Positions 1-6,488 of a stretch of 14,725 bases of DNA are shown one piece after another. The notes beneath the pieces were generated by a model. The model saw nothing but the letters and a program-made list of their open reading frames with translations, made no database searches and was not told the origin of the DNA. A program made the position numbers and the translations under genes. This stretch comes from JBHIDQ01 sp046760155 (GTDB lineage: Bacteria > Chloroflexota > Dehalococcoidia > Dehalococcoidales > RBG-16-60-22): positions 1 to 14,725 of the forward strand of contig JBHIDQ010000034.1 of the NCBI GenBank assembly GCA_046760155.1, given 5' to 3'. The number at the start of each line of letters is the position of its first letter. The stretch's first letter is position 1.

Positions 1-504
1 CAAGCGGAGCAGCTGCGCGACCGGCTGGCAAATGAGAAGATTGACGTTATTTATACCAGTAGACTTCGCCGGGCTTCGGCTACCGCTGAGATTATTGCTT
101 CCCGCCACCAGTTAAGTGTGATAATCTGCCCCGAGTTACTCGAGATTAACTTCGGTAAGGCGGAAGGGTTAACCTTCAAGGAAATTGAGCAACTCTACCC
201 GGAGTTAGTCAAAGCGTGGCCCACCCGTGACCTCACCTTCAGGTATCCGGGGGGAGAAAGCCTCGGCGACCTCAACAACCGGGTAATCAAATTTCTGGAG
301 CGGCTGGAGAAACACGCCCCTGAGGAGACAATACTCGTCGTCGCCCACAGTGGAATACTGCGGCTACTCATCTGTCATTTATTAAAGATAGAGCCACTTC
401 ACTCGCGGAAATTACGCACCGTATTAGCCTCACTCAGCATAGTAGAAACCTACCCGCAGCTAGCCATACTGACCTTATTAAATGATGTCTCCCATTTAAG
501 ATAG
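1..504 (+). CDS. Histidine phosphatase family protein (3' part; 5' end outside window)
   Basis: The frame is open from base 1 to the TAG at 502-504, giving 167 visible residues. The histidine phosphatase (phosphoglycerate mutase-like) fold is shown by the TSRLRRASATAEII segment, the acidic LLEINFGKAEGLT segment, the PGGESLGDLNNRV stretch, and VVAHSG with the second catalytic-pocket histidine near visible residue 116. The N-terminal RHG motif with the phospho-accepting histidine must lie upstream, roughly 35-40 residues before base 1 judging from the usual ~200-residue length. Members hydrolyse phosphate monoesters; relatives include CobC alpha-ribazole phosphatase and cofactor-dependent phosphoglycerate mutase. 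The substrate cannot be decided from this fragment. The GTG at 118 is internal, since family motifs precede it. The gene ends 77 bases before ligA. Confidence 0.85.
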   Translation, partial: QAEQLRDRLANEKIDVIYTSRLRRASATAEIIASRHQLSVIICPELLEINFGKAEGLTFKEIEQLYPELVKAWPTRDLTFRYPGGESLGDLNNRVIKFLERLEKHAPEETILVVAHSGILRLLICHLLKIEPLHSRKLRTVLASLSIVETYPQLAILTLLNDVSHLR

Positions 505-525
505 GAGGATACTGCCGTTCACCTT

Positions 526-552
526 TTGCCTAGCTAGGCACTATGTTATACT
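526..552 (+). promoter_or_regulatory. Candidate ligA promoter
   Basis: TTGCCT at 526-531 (4 of 6 to the -35 consensus) is followed by TATACT at 547-552 (5 of 6 to the -10). The 15-bp spacer is short; reading the -35 as TTTGCC at 525-530 gives 16 bp. The predicted transcript would start near 559, about 23 nt before the ligA ATG. The assignment rests on sequence match only. Confidence 0.45.
527..540. promoter_or_regulatory. 14-bp perfect palindrome, operator candidate
   Basis: TGCCTAGCTAGGCA is identical to its own reverse complement. It lies in the 77-bp gap between the phosphatase gene and ligA and overlaps the -35/spacer of the candidate ligA promoter, where a bound dimeric repressor would block polymerase. 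As RNA it could form only a 5-bp stem with a 4-nt loop and has no U-tract, so a terminator reading is weaker. Confidence 0.4.
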
Positions 553-581
553 TAATCTAGACATTTGCAAAAGGGCACAGA

Positions 582-2633
582 ATGGCAGATCTTGACGAAG
601 TAAAGAAGAGAATCGAGCAATTAAGGGCCGAAATTAACCATCATAACTATCGGTATTATGTGCTGGATAGCCCTGAAATTAGCGATGCCGAATATGATGC
701 GTTAATGCAGGAACTCAAGCAGCTGGAGGAAAAGTACCCCCAGTTTCTCACCTCGGACTCCCCTACCCAGCGCGTTGGCGCTGCCCCAGTAGAAGCCTTC
801 GGTGTCGTTGAGCATCCACTACCTTTACTATCTCTGGGCAATGCCTTCTCCAGAGACGAGCTGCTCGCCTGGCATACCCGAACCTCAAAGCTGGTAGGCG
901 GCGCCCAATTTAACTTTGTCGGCGAGCTTAAGGTTGATGGGCTAGCCGTCGCCCTAACTTATGTCAACGGTCAACTAACCACTGGAGCCACCCGTGGTGA
1001 CGGCATTCGCGGCGAGGATATTACCCAGAACTTGAGAACTATTCGAAGCATACCCCTTTCCGTATCTAAAGATGCCCCACCCCGTTTTGAGGTGCGGGGG
1101 GAGGTCTTTTTATCCAAAGCCGGTTTTCATAAATTGAATCAGGAGCGGGCAAAAGAGGGGCAACCGCTATTTGCCAATCCCAGAAATGCCGCCGCTGGCT
1201 CAGTGCGCCAGCTTGACCCGCGCATTACCGCCAGGCGCCCACTGGATATTTACATCTACATGCTCGGCTATGCCGAAGGCAAGGCAACTCCACCAACCCA
1301 CTGGGAAACGATAGCATACCTCAAGTCCCTCGGTTTTAAGGTAAACCCTGATAGCCGCTTGCTGGAAAGCATCGAGCAGGTTGAGGAGTATCATCACGCC
1401 TGGGAGGAGAAAAGAGAAAGTCTGCAATACGAAGCCGATGGCATCGTGGTGAAGGTAAATCAGCTTGACCTGCAAACGCGGCTGGGAGACGTTGGTCGTG
1501 AACCACGATGGGCAATCGCCTATAAATTCCCGGCTATCCAGGGCACTACTCGCCTGATTGACATTGGCATCAGTGTGGGCAGGACGGGCACCCTTAACCC
1601 TTATGCTATTCTAGAACCGGTAGCGGTGGGAGGGGTAACCATTAAGCAGGCGGCACTGCACAACGAAGACGACATCAGACGTAAAGACATCCGCGTTGGT
1701 GACACGGTTATTGTTCAGCGCGCCGGCGAAGTAATCCCCGAGATTGTTGGTCCGGTCAAAAGCAAACGCAGTGGTCGGGAAAGAGAATTTGACCTTCGGG
1801 AGAAAGTATTCGATAAGGAAAAGAAGCGAGCGGCATGTCCGGTGTGTGGTGCGGAGGTGGTTCAACCGGAAGGTGAAGTGATGTATTACTGCTCCAATGC
1901 TGCCTGCCCGGCCCAAGTGCAGCAGAGGCTGGAGCATTTTGTCTCACGGGGAGCGATGGATATACGGGGAATAGGTGAAAAGCAAAGCGTCATGCTGCTA
2001 AGGCAAGGATTGGTAAAGGATGTAGCCGACCTTTACTCCCTTGCCAAAGAGCAACTGTCAAGTCTAGAGAGAATGGGAGATAAGAGCGCGGCCAATATAA
2101 TCAACGCCATCAATAATAGTAAAAACCGACCGCTTGCCCGGCTAATCTTTGCCCTAGGTATACGTCACATCGGGGAAGAGACCGCCGAACTTCTAGCCAA
2201 TGAGTTCCACAGCCTTGAGGCACTCCAAAATGCTTCAAGAGAACAACTCATGTCCGTTGAAACTATCGGGCCCAAAATTGCCGATAGTATTGTTGCTTTC
2301 TTCAGACAGGAAGAAAACTGCAAGATTATTCAAAAGTTAAAGGATGCTGGAGTCCGACTCGAAGAAAAAGTCGTTGCTAAACCGGAGGCACTGCCTCTAA
2401 CTGGCATGGAGTTTGTCCTCACCGGCACGTTAGAATCTATGACCCGAAAAGAGGCAGAGGACAGAATAAAAACCCTCGGTGGCACCACCGGTAGCAGCGT
2501 GACCAAGAAAACCAACTATTTGGTGGTGGGTGCTGACCCTGGCTCAAAGCTGGCCAAAGCCCAGAGTCTGGGCACGGAAATACTTAACGAAGAAGAATTC
2601 CTGAAATTTCTACAGGATAAAGGAGGAGCCTAA
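582..2633 (+). CDS. ligA: NAD+-dependent DNA ligase LigA
   Basis: Seals 3'-OH/5'-phosphate nicks in duplex DNA using NAD+, during Okazaki fragment joining and repair. At 683 aa it has the normal length with every domain. The Ia domain is near residues 1-65, with the HNYRYY and SDAEYD segments that contact NMN. The adenylation domain carries ELKVDG with the nucleotidyl lysine K117, followed by TRGDG, RGEV and EADGIVVKV. The OB fold is near residues 320-400. A Cys4 zinc finger has C419, C422, C437 and C442. A helix-hairpin-helix region spans about 455-580, and a BRCT domain runs from about 605 to the end. The ATG at 582 gives the expected N-terminus, although the ribosome-binding site (AAGGG-like) is weak. 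A candidate promoter with a palindrome lies just upstream, and a hairpin follows the stop codon. Confidence 0.98.
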   Translation: MADLDEVKKRIEQLRAEINHHNYRYYVLDSPEISDAEYDALMQELKQLEEKYPQFLTSDSPTQRVGAAPVEAFGVVEHPLPLLSLGNAFSRDELLAWHTRTSKLVGGAQFNFVGELKVDGLAVALTYVNGQLTTGATRGDGIRGEDITQNLRTIRSIPLSVSKDAPPRFEVRGEVFLSKAGFHKLNQERAKEGQPLFANPRNAAAGSVRQLDPRITARRPLDIYIYMLGYAEGKATPPTHWETIAYLKSLGFKVNPDSRLLESIEQVEEYHHAWEEKRESLQYEADGIVVKVNQLDLQTRLGDVGREPRWAIAYKFPAIQGTTRLIDIGISVGRTGTLNPYAILEPVAVGGVTIKQAALHNEDDIRRKDIRVGDTVIVQRAGEVIPEIVGPVKSKRSGREREFDLREKVFDKEKKRAACPVCGAEVVQPEGEVMYYCSNAACPAQVQQRLEHFVSRGAMDIRGIGEKQSVMLLRQGLVKDVADLYSLAKEQLSSLERMGDKSAANIINAINNSKNRPLARLIFALGIRHIGEETAELLANEFHSLEALQNASREQLMSVETIGPKIADSIVAFFRQEENCKIIQKLKDAGVRLEEKVVAKPEALPLTGMEFVLTGTLESMTRKEAEDRIKTLGGTTGSSVTKKTNYLVVGADPGSKLAKAQSLGTEILNEEEFLKFLQDKGGA

Positions 2634-2642
2634 AGGGTGTTT

Positions 2643-2663
2643 AAGAGGGGCGAAGCCCCTCTT
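2643..2663. terminator. Perfect 9-bp hairpin between ligA and pth
   Basis: AAGAGGGGC and GCCCCTCTT pair perfectly around a GAA loop, ten bases after the ligA stop codon. The base-paired T/A ends give it A- and T-rich flanks, but the downstream run is CATTTCCCC and not a clear U-tract. It is therefore either a moderate, possibly bidirectional terminator or an mRNA-stabilising 3' hairpin. Confidence 0.55.
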
Positions 2664-2710
2664 CATTTCCCCTCGGGGGGATAAGGTGGGAGGGTTAATC
2701 AAAAATTCTC

Positions 2711-3292
2711 ATGAAATTGATTGTCGGCTTGGGTAACCCGGGGCGAATTTATGCCCACAATCGCCATAACATTGGCTTTATGTGTCTCAACCATTTTGCC
2801 AAGACACAGAGTATACGCTTTGACCAAAAACAAGGTCAAGCTCGCATTGGTGTGGGTGAAGTTGGGGGCAATCAGTTAATAGTGGCCAGACCGCAGACCG
2901 GTATGAATCTAAGTGGTCAGTCAGTAAGTCGTCTGGTGAAAAGATTTAAAATCAATCTCGATGACCTGATCGTCATCCATGACGACCTTGACCTTTCGCT
3001 GGGAAAAATTCGGATCAGTCAGGGTAGCAGCGCTGGTGGGCACAAAGGAGTTGATTCCATCATCACTCAACTGGCAAGCACGGATTTTCTCCGTATCAGG
3101 GTAGGTATCGGTCGACCAGCCACAGCTGAAGGTTCTATCAAAGATAAGGAAGCGGAGATTATCGACTACGTACTGAGTGATTTTACTCCTGACGAAAAGA
3201 AAATGATTACTCAGGTCATACCTAAAGTGAGCGAGGCTATCCTCTGTCTCCTCAGTGAAGGTCTGACCGCAGCCATGAATAAATATAACTAA
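2711..3292 (+). CDS. pth: Peptidyl-tRNA hydrolase Pth
   Basis: Cleaves the ester bond of peptidyl-tRNAs released by stalled ribosomes and so recycles tRNA; cytoplasmic and usually essential. The protein is 193 aa, the normal length for the family. It begins with the GLGNPG signature and has N9 and the catalytic histidine H19 in RHNIGF, N66 in TGMNLSG, D91 in HDDLDL, and the SAGGHKG loop. A TAA lies in frame at 2696-2698 and no start codon occurs between it and 2711, so ATG 2711 is the only possible start for this reading. No Shine-Dalgarno sequence sits at the usual distance: a GGGAGG-like run ends about 17 nt upstream, and the nearer bases are A/T-rich. It lies 77 bp after ligA, beyond the hairpin. 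Confidence 0.97.
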   Translation: MKLIVGLGNPGRIYAHNRHNIGFMCLNHFAKTQSIRFDQKQGQARIGVGEVGGNQLIVARPQTGMNLSGQSVSRLVKRFKINLDDLIVIHDDLDLSLGKIRISQGSSAGGHKGVDSIITQLASTDFLRIRVGIGRPATAEGSIKDKEAEIIDYVLSDFTPDEKKMITQVIPKVSEAILCLLSEGLTAAMNKYN

Positions 3293-3295
3293 CCC

Positions 3296-3325
3296 TTTAC
3301 CAGATTTCAGGCTAAATGATATAAT
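3296..3325 (+). promoter_or_regulatory. Candidate promoter of the LOG-family gene
   Basis: TTTACC (3296-3301) and a perfect TATAAT (3320-3325) are separated by 18 bp. The predicted start near 3332 leaves a 14-nt leader before ATG 3346. It begins right after the pth stop codon, so the downstream genes need not depend on ligA/pth transcription. Confidence 0.5.
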
Positions 3326-3345
3326 TTTTACATTATATCTTTGAG

Positions 3346-3828
3346 ATGATGAATCAAAAGCGATTTATTGCCGTCATCGGTGGCAGTGAGTGCAGTTCAG
3401 AAGAAGCCAAGCTAGCCGAAGAGGTGGGTCGTGAGGTGGCACGACAAGGAGTTATTTTGTTGTGCGGTGGGCTGGGTGGCATTATGGAAGCTGCCTGCCG
3501 GGGAGCTAGCTCAGAGGGTGGGATAACTATTGGCATCCTCCCCGGAGGTAATCGTCAGGCGGCTAATCCGTATGTACAAATCCCGATAGCTACCAATCTG
3601 GGTGAGGCAAGGAATGTGGTGGTGGTGAAATCGGCCCAGGCGGTTATCGCCATTGGCGGCGGCTACGGCACCTTATCTGAGATAGGGCATGCTTTGCGCA
3701 ATGGCATCCCGGTCATTGGCTTGAAGACCTGGTCGCTGTCCCGAGATGGTCAGCCGGATAACTCAATAATCCTAGCTCAAGACCCCACCGAGGCAGTAAG
3801 TAAGGCGATTAAGCTGATAACAGAGTAA
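3346..3828 (+). CDS. LOG/TIGR00725-like Rossmann-fold protein
   Basis: A 160-aa protein of the DprA/Smf-related LOG superfamily. It starts with a beta-strand and a nucleotide-binding-like IAVIGGSECS loop, has CGGLGGIMEAACRGA at residues 40-54, ILPGG at 64-68, and the diagnostic IGGGYGTLSE at 103-112. The last matches the PGGxGTxxE motif of LOG phosphoribohydrolases, with the catalytic-type glutamate E112 kept but the first residue changed from Pro to Ile. Plant and some bacterial LOG proteins remove ribose 5-phosphate from nucleoside monophosphates. Whether this shorter subfamily does the same is not known from sequence, so I give no substrate. ATG 3346 is followed directly by a second ATG at 3349, and either could start. 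The gene is 26 nt upstream of eno, probably in one transcript. Confidence 0.85.
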   Translation: MMNQKRFIAVIGGSECSSEEAKLAEEVGREVARQGVILLCGGLGGIMEAACRGASSEGGITIGILPGGNRQAANPYVQIPIATNLGEARNVVVVKSAQAVIAIGGGYGTLSEIGHALRNGIPVIGLKTWSLSRDGQPDNSIILAQDPTEAVSKAIKLITE

Positions 3829-3854
3829 TTGTTTAGTTGAAGACGGAGAAGAAA

Positions 3855-5144
3855 ATGTCAACCATTGAGAAGGTAAAAGCCAGAGAAATCCTAGACTCAA
3901 GGGGTAATCCGACAGTAGAGGTTGAAGTGGAATTGTCTGACGGCACAACCGGTCAGGCGGCAGTGCCCTCCGGAGTCAGTACCAGTAAATATGAAGCAGT
4001 AGAACTCCGGGATAAAGACACTTCCAGATTTAGCGGATTGGGTGTCCTCCAGGCAGTAAAACATGTGAACGAAGATATTGCTCCTACCATCATCGGGATG
4101 TTAGTTACTGACCAAGAAGCCATTGACCGAAGATTAATCGACCTTGATGGCACGGCTAATAAATCGCGTCTGGGGGCTAATGCCGTTCTGGGAACATCGC
4201 TGGCGGTAGCCCATGCCGCCGCCAACTCTCTTGATATGCCACTGTACCGCTATCTAGGCAAAGGAAACGATTACACTTTACCGGTGCCGCTGCTGAACAT
4301 CCTCAACGGCGGCAAGCACGCCGCCGATTCCACTGATTTTCAGGAATTTATGGCGGTACCGGCTGGCGCCGGTAGCTTCAAGCAATCCCTGCAAATGGGT
4401 ACCGAGGTTTATCAAGCCCTGAAAAAAGTGCTTAAAGATAAGAGATTAAGCACCAATATTGGTGATGAGGGGGGCTTTGCCCCTACACTACCTTCCAATA
4501 AAGAAGCGATAGAGTCAGTTTTGTTAGCGATTGAAAAAGCTGGTTACCAGCCGGGTAAAGACTGCTTTATTGCCCTCGACCCGGCGGCCAGCGAATTTTA
4601 TGAGGATGGTCGATACATCCTGACCAAAGAAGGAACCACGCTAAGTTCCAGTGAAATGGTGGAATATTATGTCAAGTGGGCAGCGAGCTATCCCCTGATT
4701 AGCATTGAGGATGCTATGGCTGAGGATGACTGGGACGGCTGGCAGCTCATCACCGAAAAACTGGGTGGCAAAATTCAGCTCGTTGGTGATGACCTTTACG
4801 CAACCAATGTTGACCGCCTCAGTCAAGGGATTAGTTTAAAAGCTTCCAACTCCATTCTGATTAAGCTGAATCAAATTGGTACGCTCACCGAGACGATTGC
4901 GGCCATCAAGATGGCACAGCAAGCAGGCTGGACGGCGGTAGTCAGTCACCGCTCCGGTGAGACCGAAGATACCACCATCGCTGACCTGGCCGTAGGATTG
5001 AACACCGGGCAAATTAAAGCCGGGGCTCCCTGCCGCTCCGAACGCACCGCCAAATACAACCGCCTCCTCAGAATTGAAGAAGAACTGGGACAAGGTGCCA
5101 GCTTCGCGGGAATGCAGGCGTTTCCCAATTTGAAAATAAGATAG
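3855..5144 (+). CDS. eno: Enolase (phosphopyruvate hydratase)
   Basis: Interconverts 2-phosphoglycerate and phosphoenolpyruvate with Mg2+ in glycolysis/gluconeogenesis. From ATG 3855 the protein is 429 aa, the family norm. GGAG at 3845-3848 sits 6 nt before it, whereas an in-frame TTG 18 nt upstream (3837) has no ribosome-binding site. Visible active-site residues include S39/S42 in the mobile loop, H155, E164 in QEF, E205 in GDEGG, metal ligands D242, E285 and D312, K337 in the ILIKLNQIGT signature, H365 in SHRSGETED, and K388. The loop reads SGVSTSKYEA, where most enolases have SGASTG, and the H155 segment reads NGGKHAADSTDFQEF, where NGGxHADNxxDxQEF is usual. These are lineage-type variants and do not suggest inactivation. 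A gap promoter overlaps its stop codon. Confidence 0.97.
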   Translation: MSTIEKVKAREILDSRGNPTVEVEVELSDGTTGQAAVPSGVSTSKYEAVELRDKDTSRFSGLGVLQAVKHVNEDIAPTIIGMLVTDQEAIDRRLIDLDGTANKSRLGANAVLGTSLAVAHAAANSLDMPLYRYLGKGNDYTLPVPLLNILNGGKHAADSTDFQEFMAVPAGAGSFKQSLQMGTEVYQALKKVLKDKRLSTNIGDEGGFAPTLPSNKEAIESVLLAIEKAGYQPGKDCFIALDPAASEFYEDGRYILTKEGTTLSSSEMVEYYVKWAASYPLISIEDAMAEDDWDGWQLITEKLGGKIQLVGDDLYATNVDRLSQGISLKASNSILIKLNQIGTLTETIAAIKMAQQAGWTAVVSHRSGETEDTTIADLAVGLNTGQIKAGAPCRSERTAKYNRLLRIEEELGQGASFAGMQAFPNLKIR

Positions 5145-5171
5145 ACAAATTTTTCCGGATAATGCTATACT
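5142..5171 (+). promoter_or_regulatory. Candidate gap promoter
   Basis: TAGACA (5142-5147, 5 of 6) and TATACT (5166-5171, 5 of 6) are spaced by 18 bp. The -35 overlaps the eno stop codon. The predicted start near 5178 leaves a leader of about 31 nt that contains the strong ribosome-binding site AGGAGGGG at 5197-5204, 4 nt before the gap ATG. Confidence 0.6.
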
Positions 5172-5208
5172 CAATTATTTAAAGCTGAAGGGGCCTAGGA
5201 GGGGTAAA

Positions 5209-6222
5209 ATGACGACTAAAATCGGAATCAATGGCTTTGGGCGCATCGGGAGAATAACCTTCCGGGCAATTAACCAATACCAAAAAGATAAATTAGCAGT
5301 GGTGGCGGTGAATGACCTCACCGATACCCAAACCAATGCCCACCTATTGAAATGGGACAGCACTTATGGCCCTTACTCCGGTAAAGTAGAAGCCAGCGAG
5401 GACGCAATTATTGTTGACGGTAAACAGGTAAAGGTACTTTCCGAGCGTGACCCTGGTAATATCCCATGGCGGGACTACGGGGTTGACATCGTCATCGAGT
5501 CAACCGGACTCTTTACCGATGCGACCAAGGCAGCAGCACATCTTCAGGGTGGAGCCAAAAAGGTGATAATCTCCGCCCCGGCCAAAAATGAAGATGTCAC
5601 TATTGTCCTCGGGGTTAACGAAGGCATGTATGACCCGGGTAAGCATAAAGTTATTTCCAACGCCTCCTGCACGACTAACGGTATTGCCCCGGTAGTCAAG
5701 GTGCTGCATGATAACTTTGGGGTAGATAAGGGGTTAATGACCACCATTCACGCCTATACCAATGACCAGAGAATTCAGGACATGGTTCACAAAGACCTGC
5801 GCCGGGCTCGCGCCGCGGCGATGAATATTATTCCGACCACTACCGGCGCCGCCACCGCCGTAACCATAGTTATCCCTGAACTCAAAGGCAGACTTCATGG
5901 TATGGCCTTCAGGGTTCCAGTCGTCACTGTTTCGGTCATTGACTTTGTCGCCGACCTGAAGAAAGAGGTTACTACCGACGAGGTCAATCAAGCCTTTCAG
6001 ACGGCGGCGGAGGGACCTCTGAAGGGAATCCTAGCCTACTGTGAGGAGCCATTGGTCAGCGCTGATTTCATCGGCAACCCGGCCAGTTCCATTGTTGATG
6101 CACCCAGTACCATAGTTCTTGCCGGCAATATGGTAAAAATTCTTGCCTGGTATGATAATGAGTGGGGTTATAGTTGCCGTTTGGCGGACCTGGCTACCTA
6201 TATTGCTGATAAGGGACTGTAG
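5209..6222 (+). CDS. gap: Glyceraldehyde-3-phosphate dehydrogenase (type I)
   Basis: Catalyses the reversible NAD+-linked oxidative phosphorylation of glyceraldehyde 3-phosphate to 1,3-bisphosphoglycerate. It is full length at 337 aa. The N-terminal Rossmann domain has GINGFGRIGR (6-15) and VNDLTD with D36 at the ribose position, which favours NAD+. The catalytic segment is SNASCTTNG with nucleophile C154, and H181 in TTIHAYTNDQ activates it. The usual second cysteine (CTTNC) is glycine here. The C-terminal part has the expected PTTTGAA, RVPVVTVSVIDF and WYDNEWGYSCR segments. A very good ribosome-binding site (AGGAGGGG) and its own promoter suggest high expression. It follows enolase by 64 bp, a metabolic pairing for lower glycolysis/gluconeogenesis. 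Confidence 0.98.
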   Translation: MTTKIGINGFGRIGRITFRAINQYQKDKLAVVAVNDLTDTQTNAHLLKWDSTYGPYSGKVEASEDAIIVDGKQVKVLSERDPGNIPWRDYGVDIVIESTGLFTDATKAAAHLQGGAKKVIISAPAKNEDVTIVLGVNEGMYDPGKHKVISNASCTTNGIAPVVKVLHDNFGVDKGLMTTIHAYTNDQRIQDMVHKDLRRARAAAMNIIPTTTGAATAVTIVIPELKGRLHGMAFRVPVVTVSVIDFVADLKKEVTTDEVNQAFQTAAEGPLKGILAYCEEPLVSADFIGNPASSIVDAPSTIVLAGNMVKILAWYDNEWGYSCRLADLATYIADKGL

Positions 6223-6226
6223 TCGG

Positions 6227-6253
6227 AAACGGCATAGATAAAAGAAGCTGTTT
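6227..6253 (+). terminator. Weak hairpin after gap
   Basis: AAACGGC (6227-6233) pairs with GCTGTTT (6247-6253) as a 7-bp stem with one G-U pair around a 13-nt A-rich loop, five bases after the gap stop codon. The stem itself ends in TTT followed by ATT. It is a possible weak terminator before the GTPase locus. Confidence 0.35.
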
Positions 6254-6428
6254 ATTGACGATAACGCTAATGCCATTAATTTACTCATTAGGGCTCATCT
6301 CACTAGCTACCTTTCTCAGCGGGAAGGGAAAGAGATTACTTTTGTGGGAGGAACTTTTTACCCATAAGCACTGTACCTTAGCTAACCCCAAAACAGCGTC
6401 ACCAATGAACATTTCAGGTGAATAAAAA
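6254..6428. other. Intergenic stretch with no convincing gene
   Basis: This stretch lies between the gap hairpin and the promoter of the first GTPase gene. A 51-codon open frame (ATG 6270 to TAA 6423-6425, encoding MPLIYSLGLISLATFLSGKG and more) is present with a hydrophobic start. It has no ribosome-binding site and its end runs up to the next promoter. I do not call it a gene. No other structure stands out. Confidence 0.4.
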
Positions 6429-6458
6429 TTGACATTAAGGCGTAAGAATGCCTAAAAT
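6429..6458 (+). promoter_or_regulatory. Promoter of the first FtsZ/tubulin-like gene
   Basis: A perfect TTGACA (6429-6434) and TAAAAT (6453-6458) are separated by 18 bp. The predicted start near 6465 gives a 24-nt leader with AAGG at 6479-6482. The -35, the -10, the spacing and the core TAAGNATGCYTAAAATAACA recur before the paralogue at 10847, which strongly supports function. Confidence 0.75.
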
Positions 6459-6488
6459 AACACGGTTATTACAATATCAAGGTAAGCA

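Noticed and set aside
118..120. GTG as the start of the histidine phosphatase gene
   Set aside because: The frame continues upstream to base 1 with family-like sequence (TSRLRRASATAEII), so the GTG is internal and the true start is outside the window.
3837..3854. TTG start extending enolase by six residues
   Set aside because: No ribosome-binding site precedes it, while ATG 3855 has GGAG at 6 nt and yields the family length.
6270..6425. 51-codon frame between gap and GTPase paralogue 1
   Set aside because: No ribosome-binding site, no recognisable family, and its end abuts the next promoter. Too weak to call as a gene.
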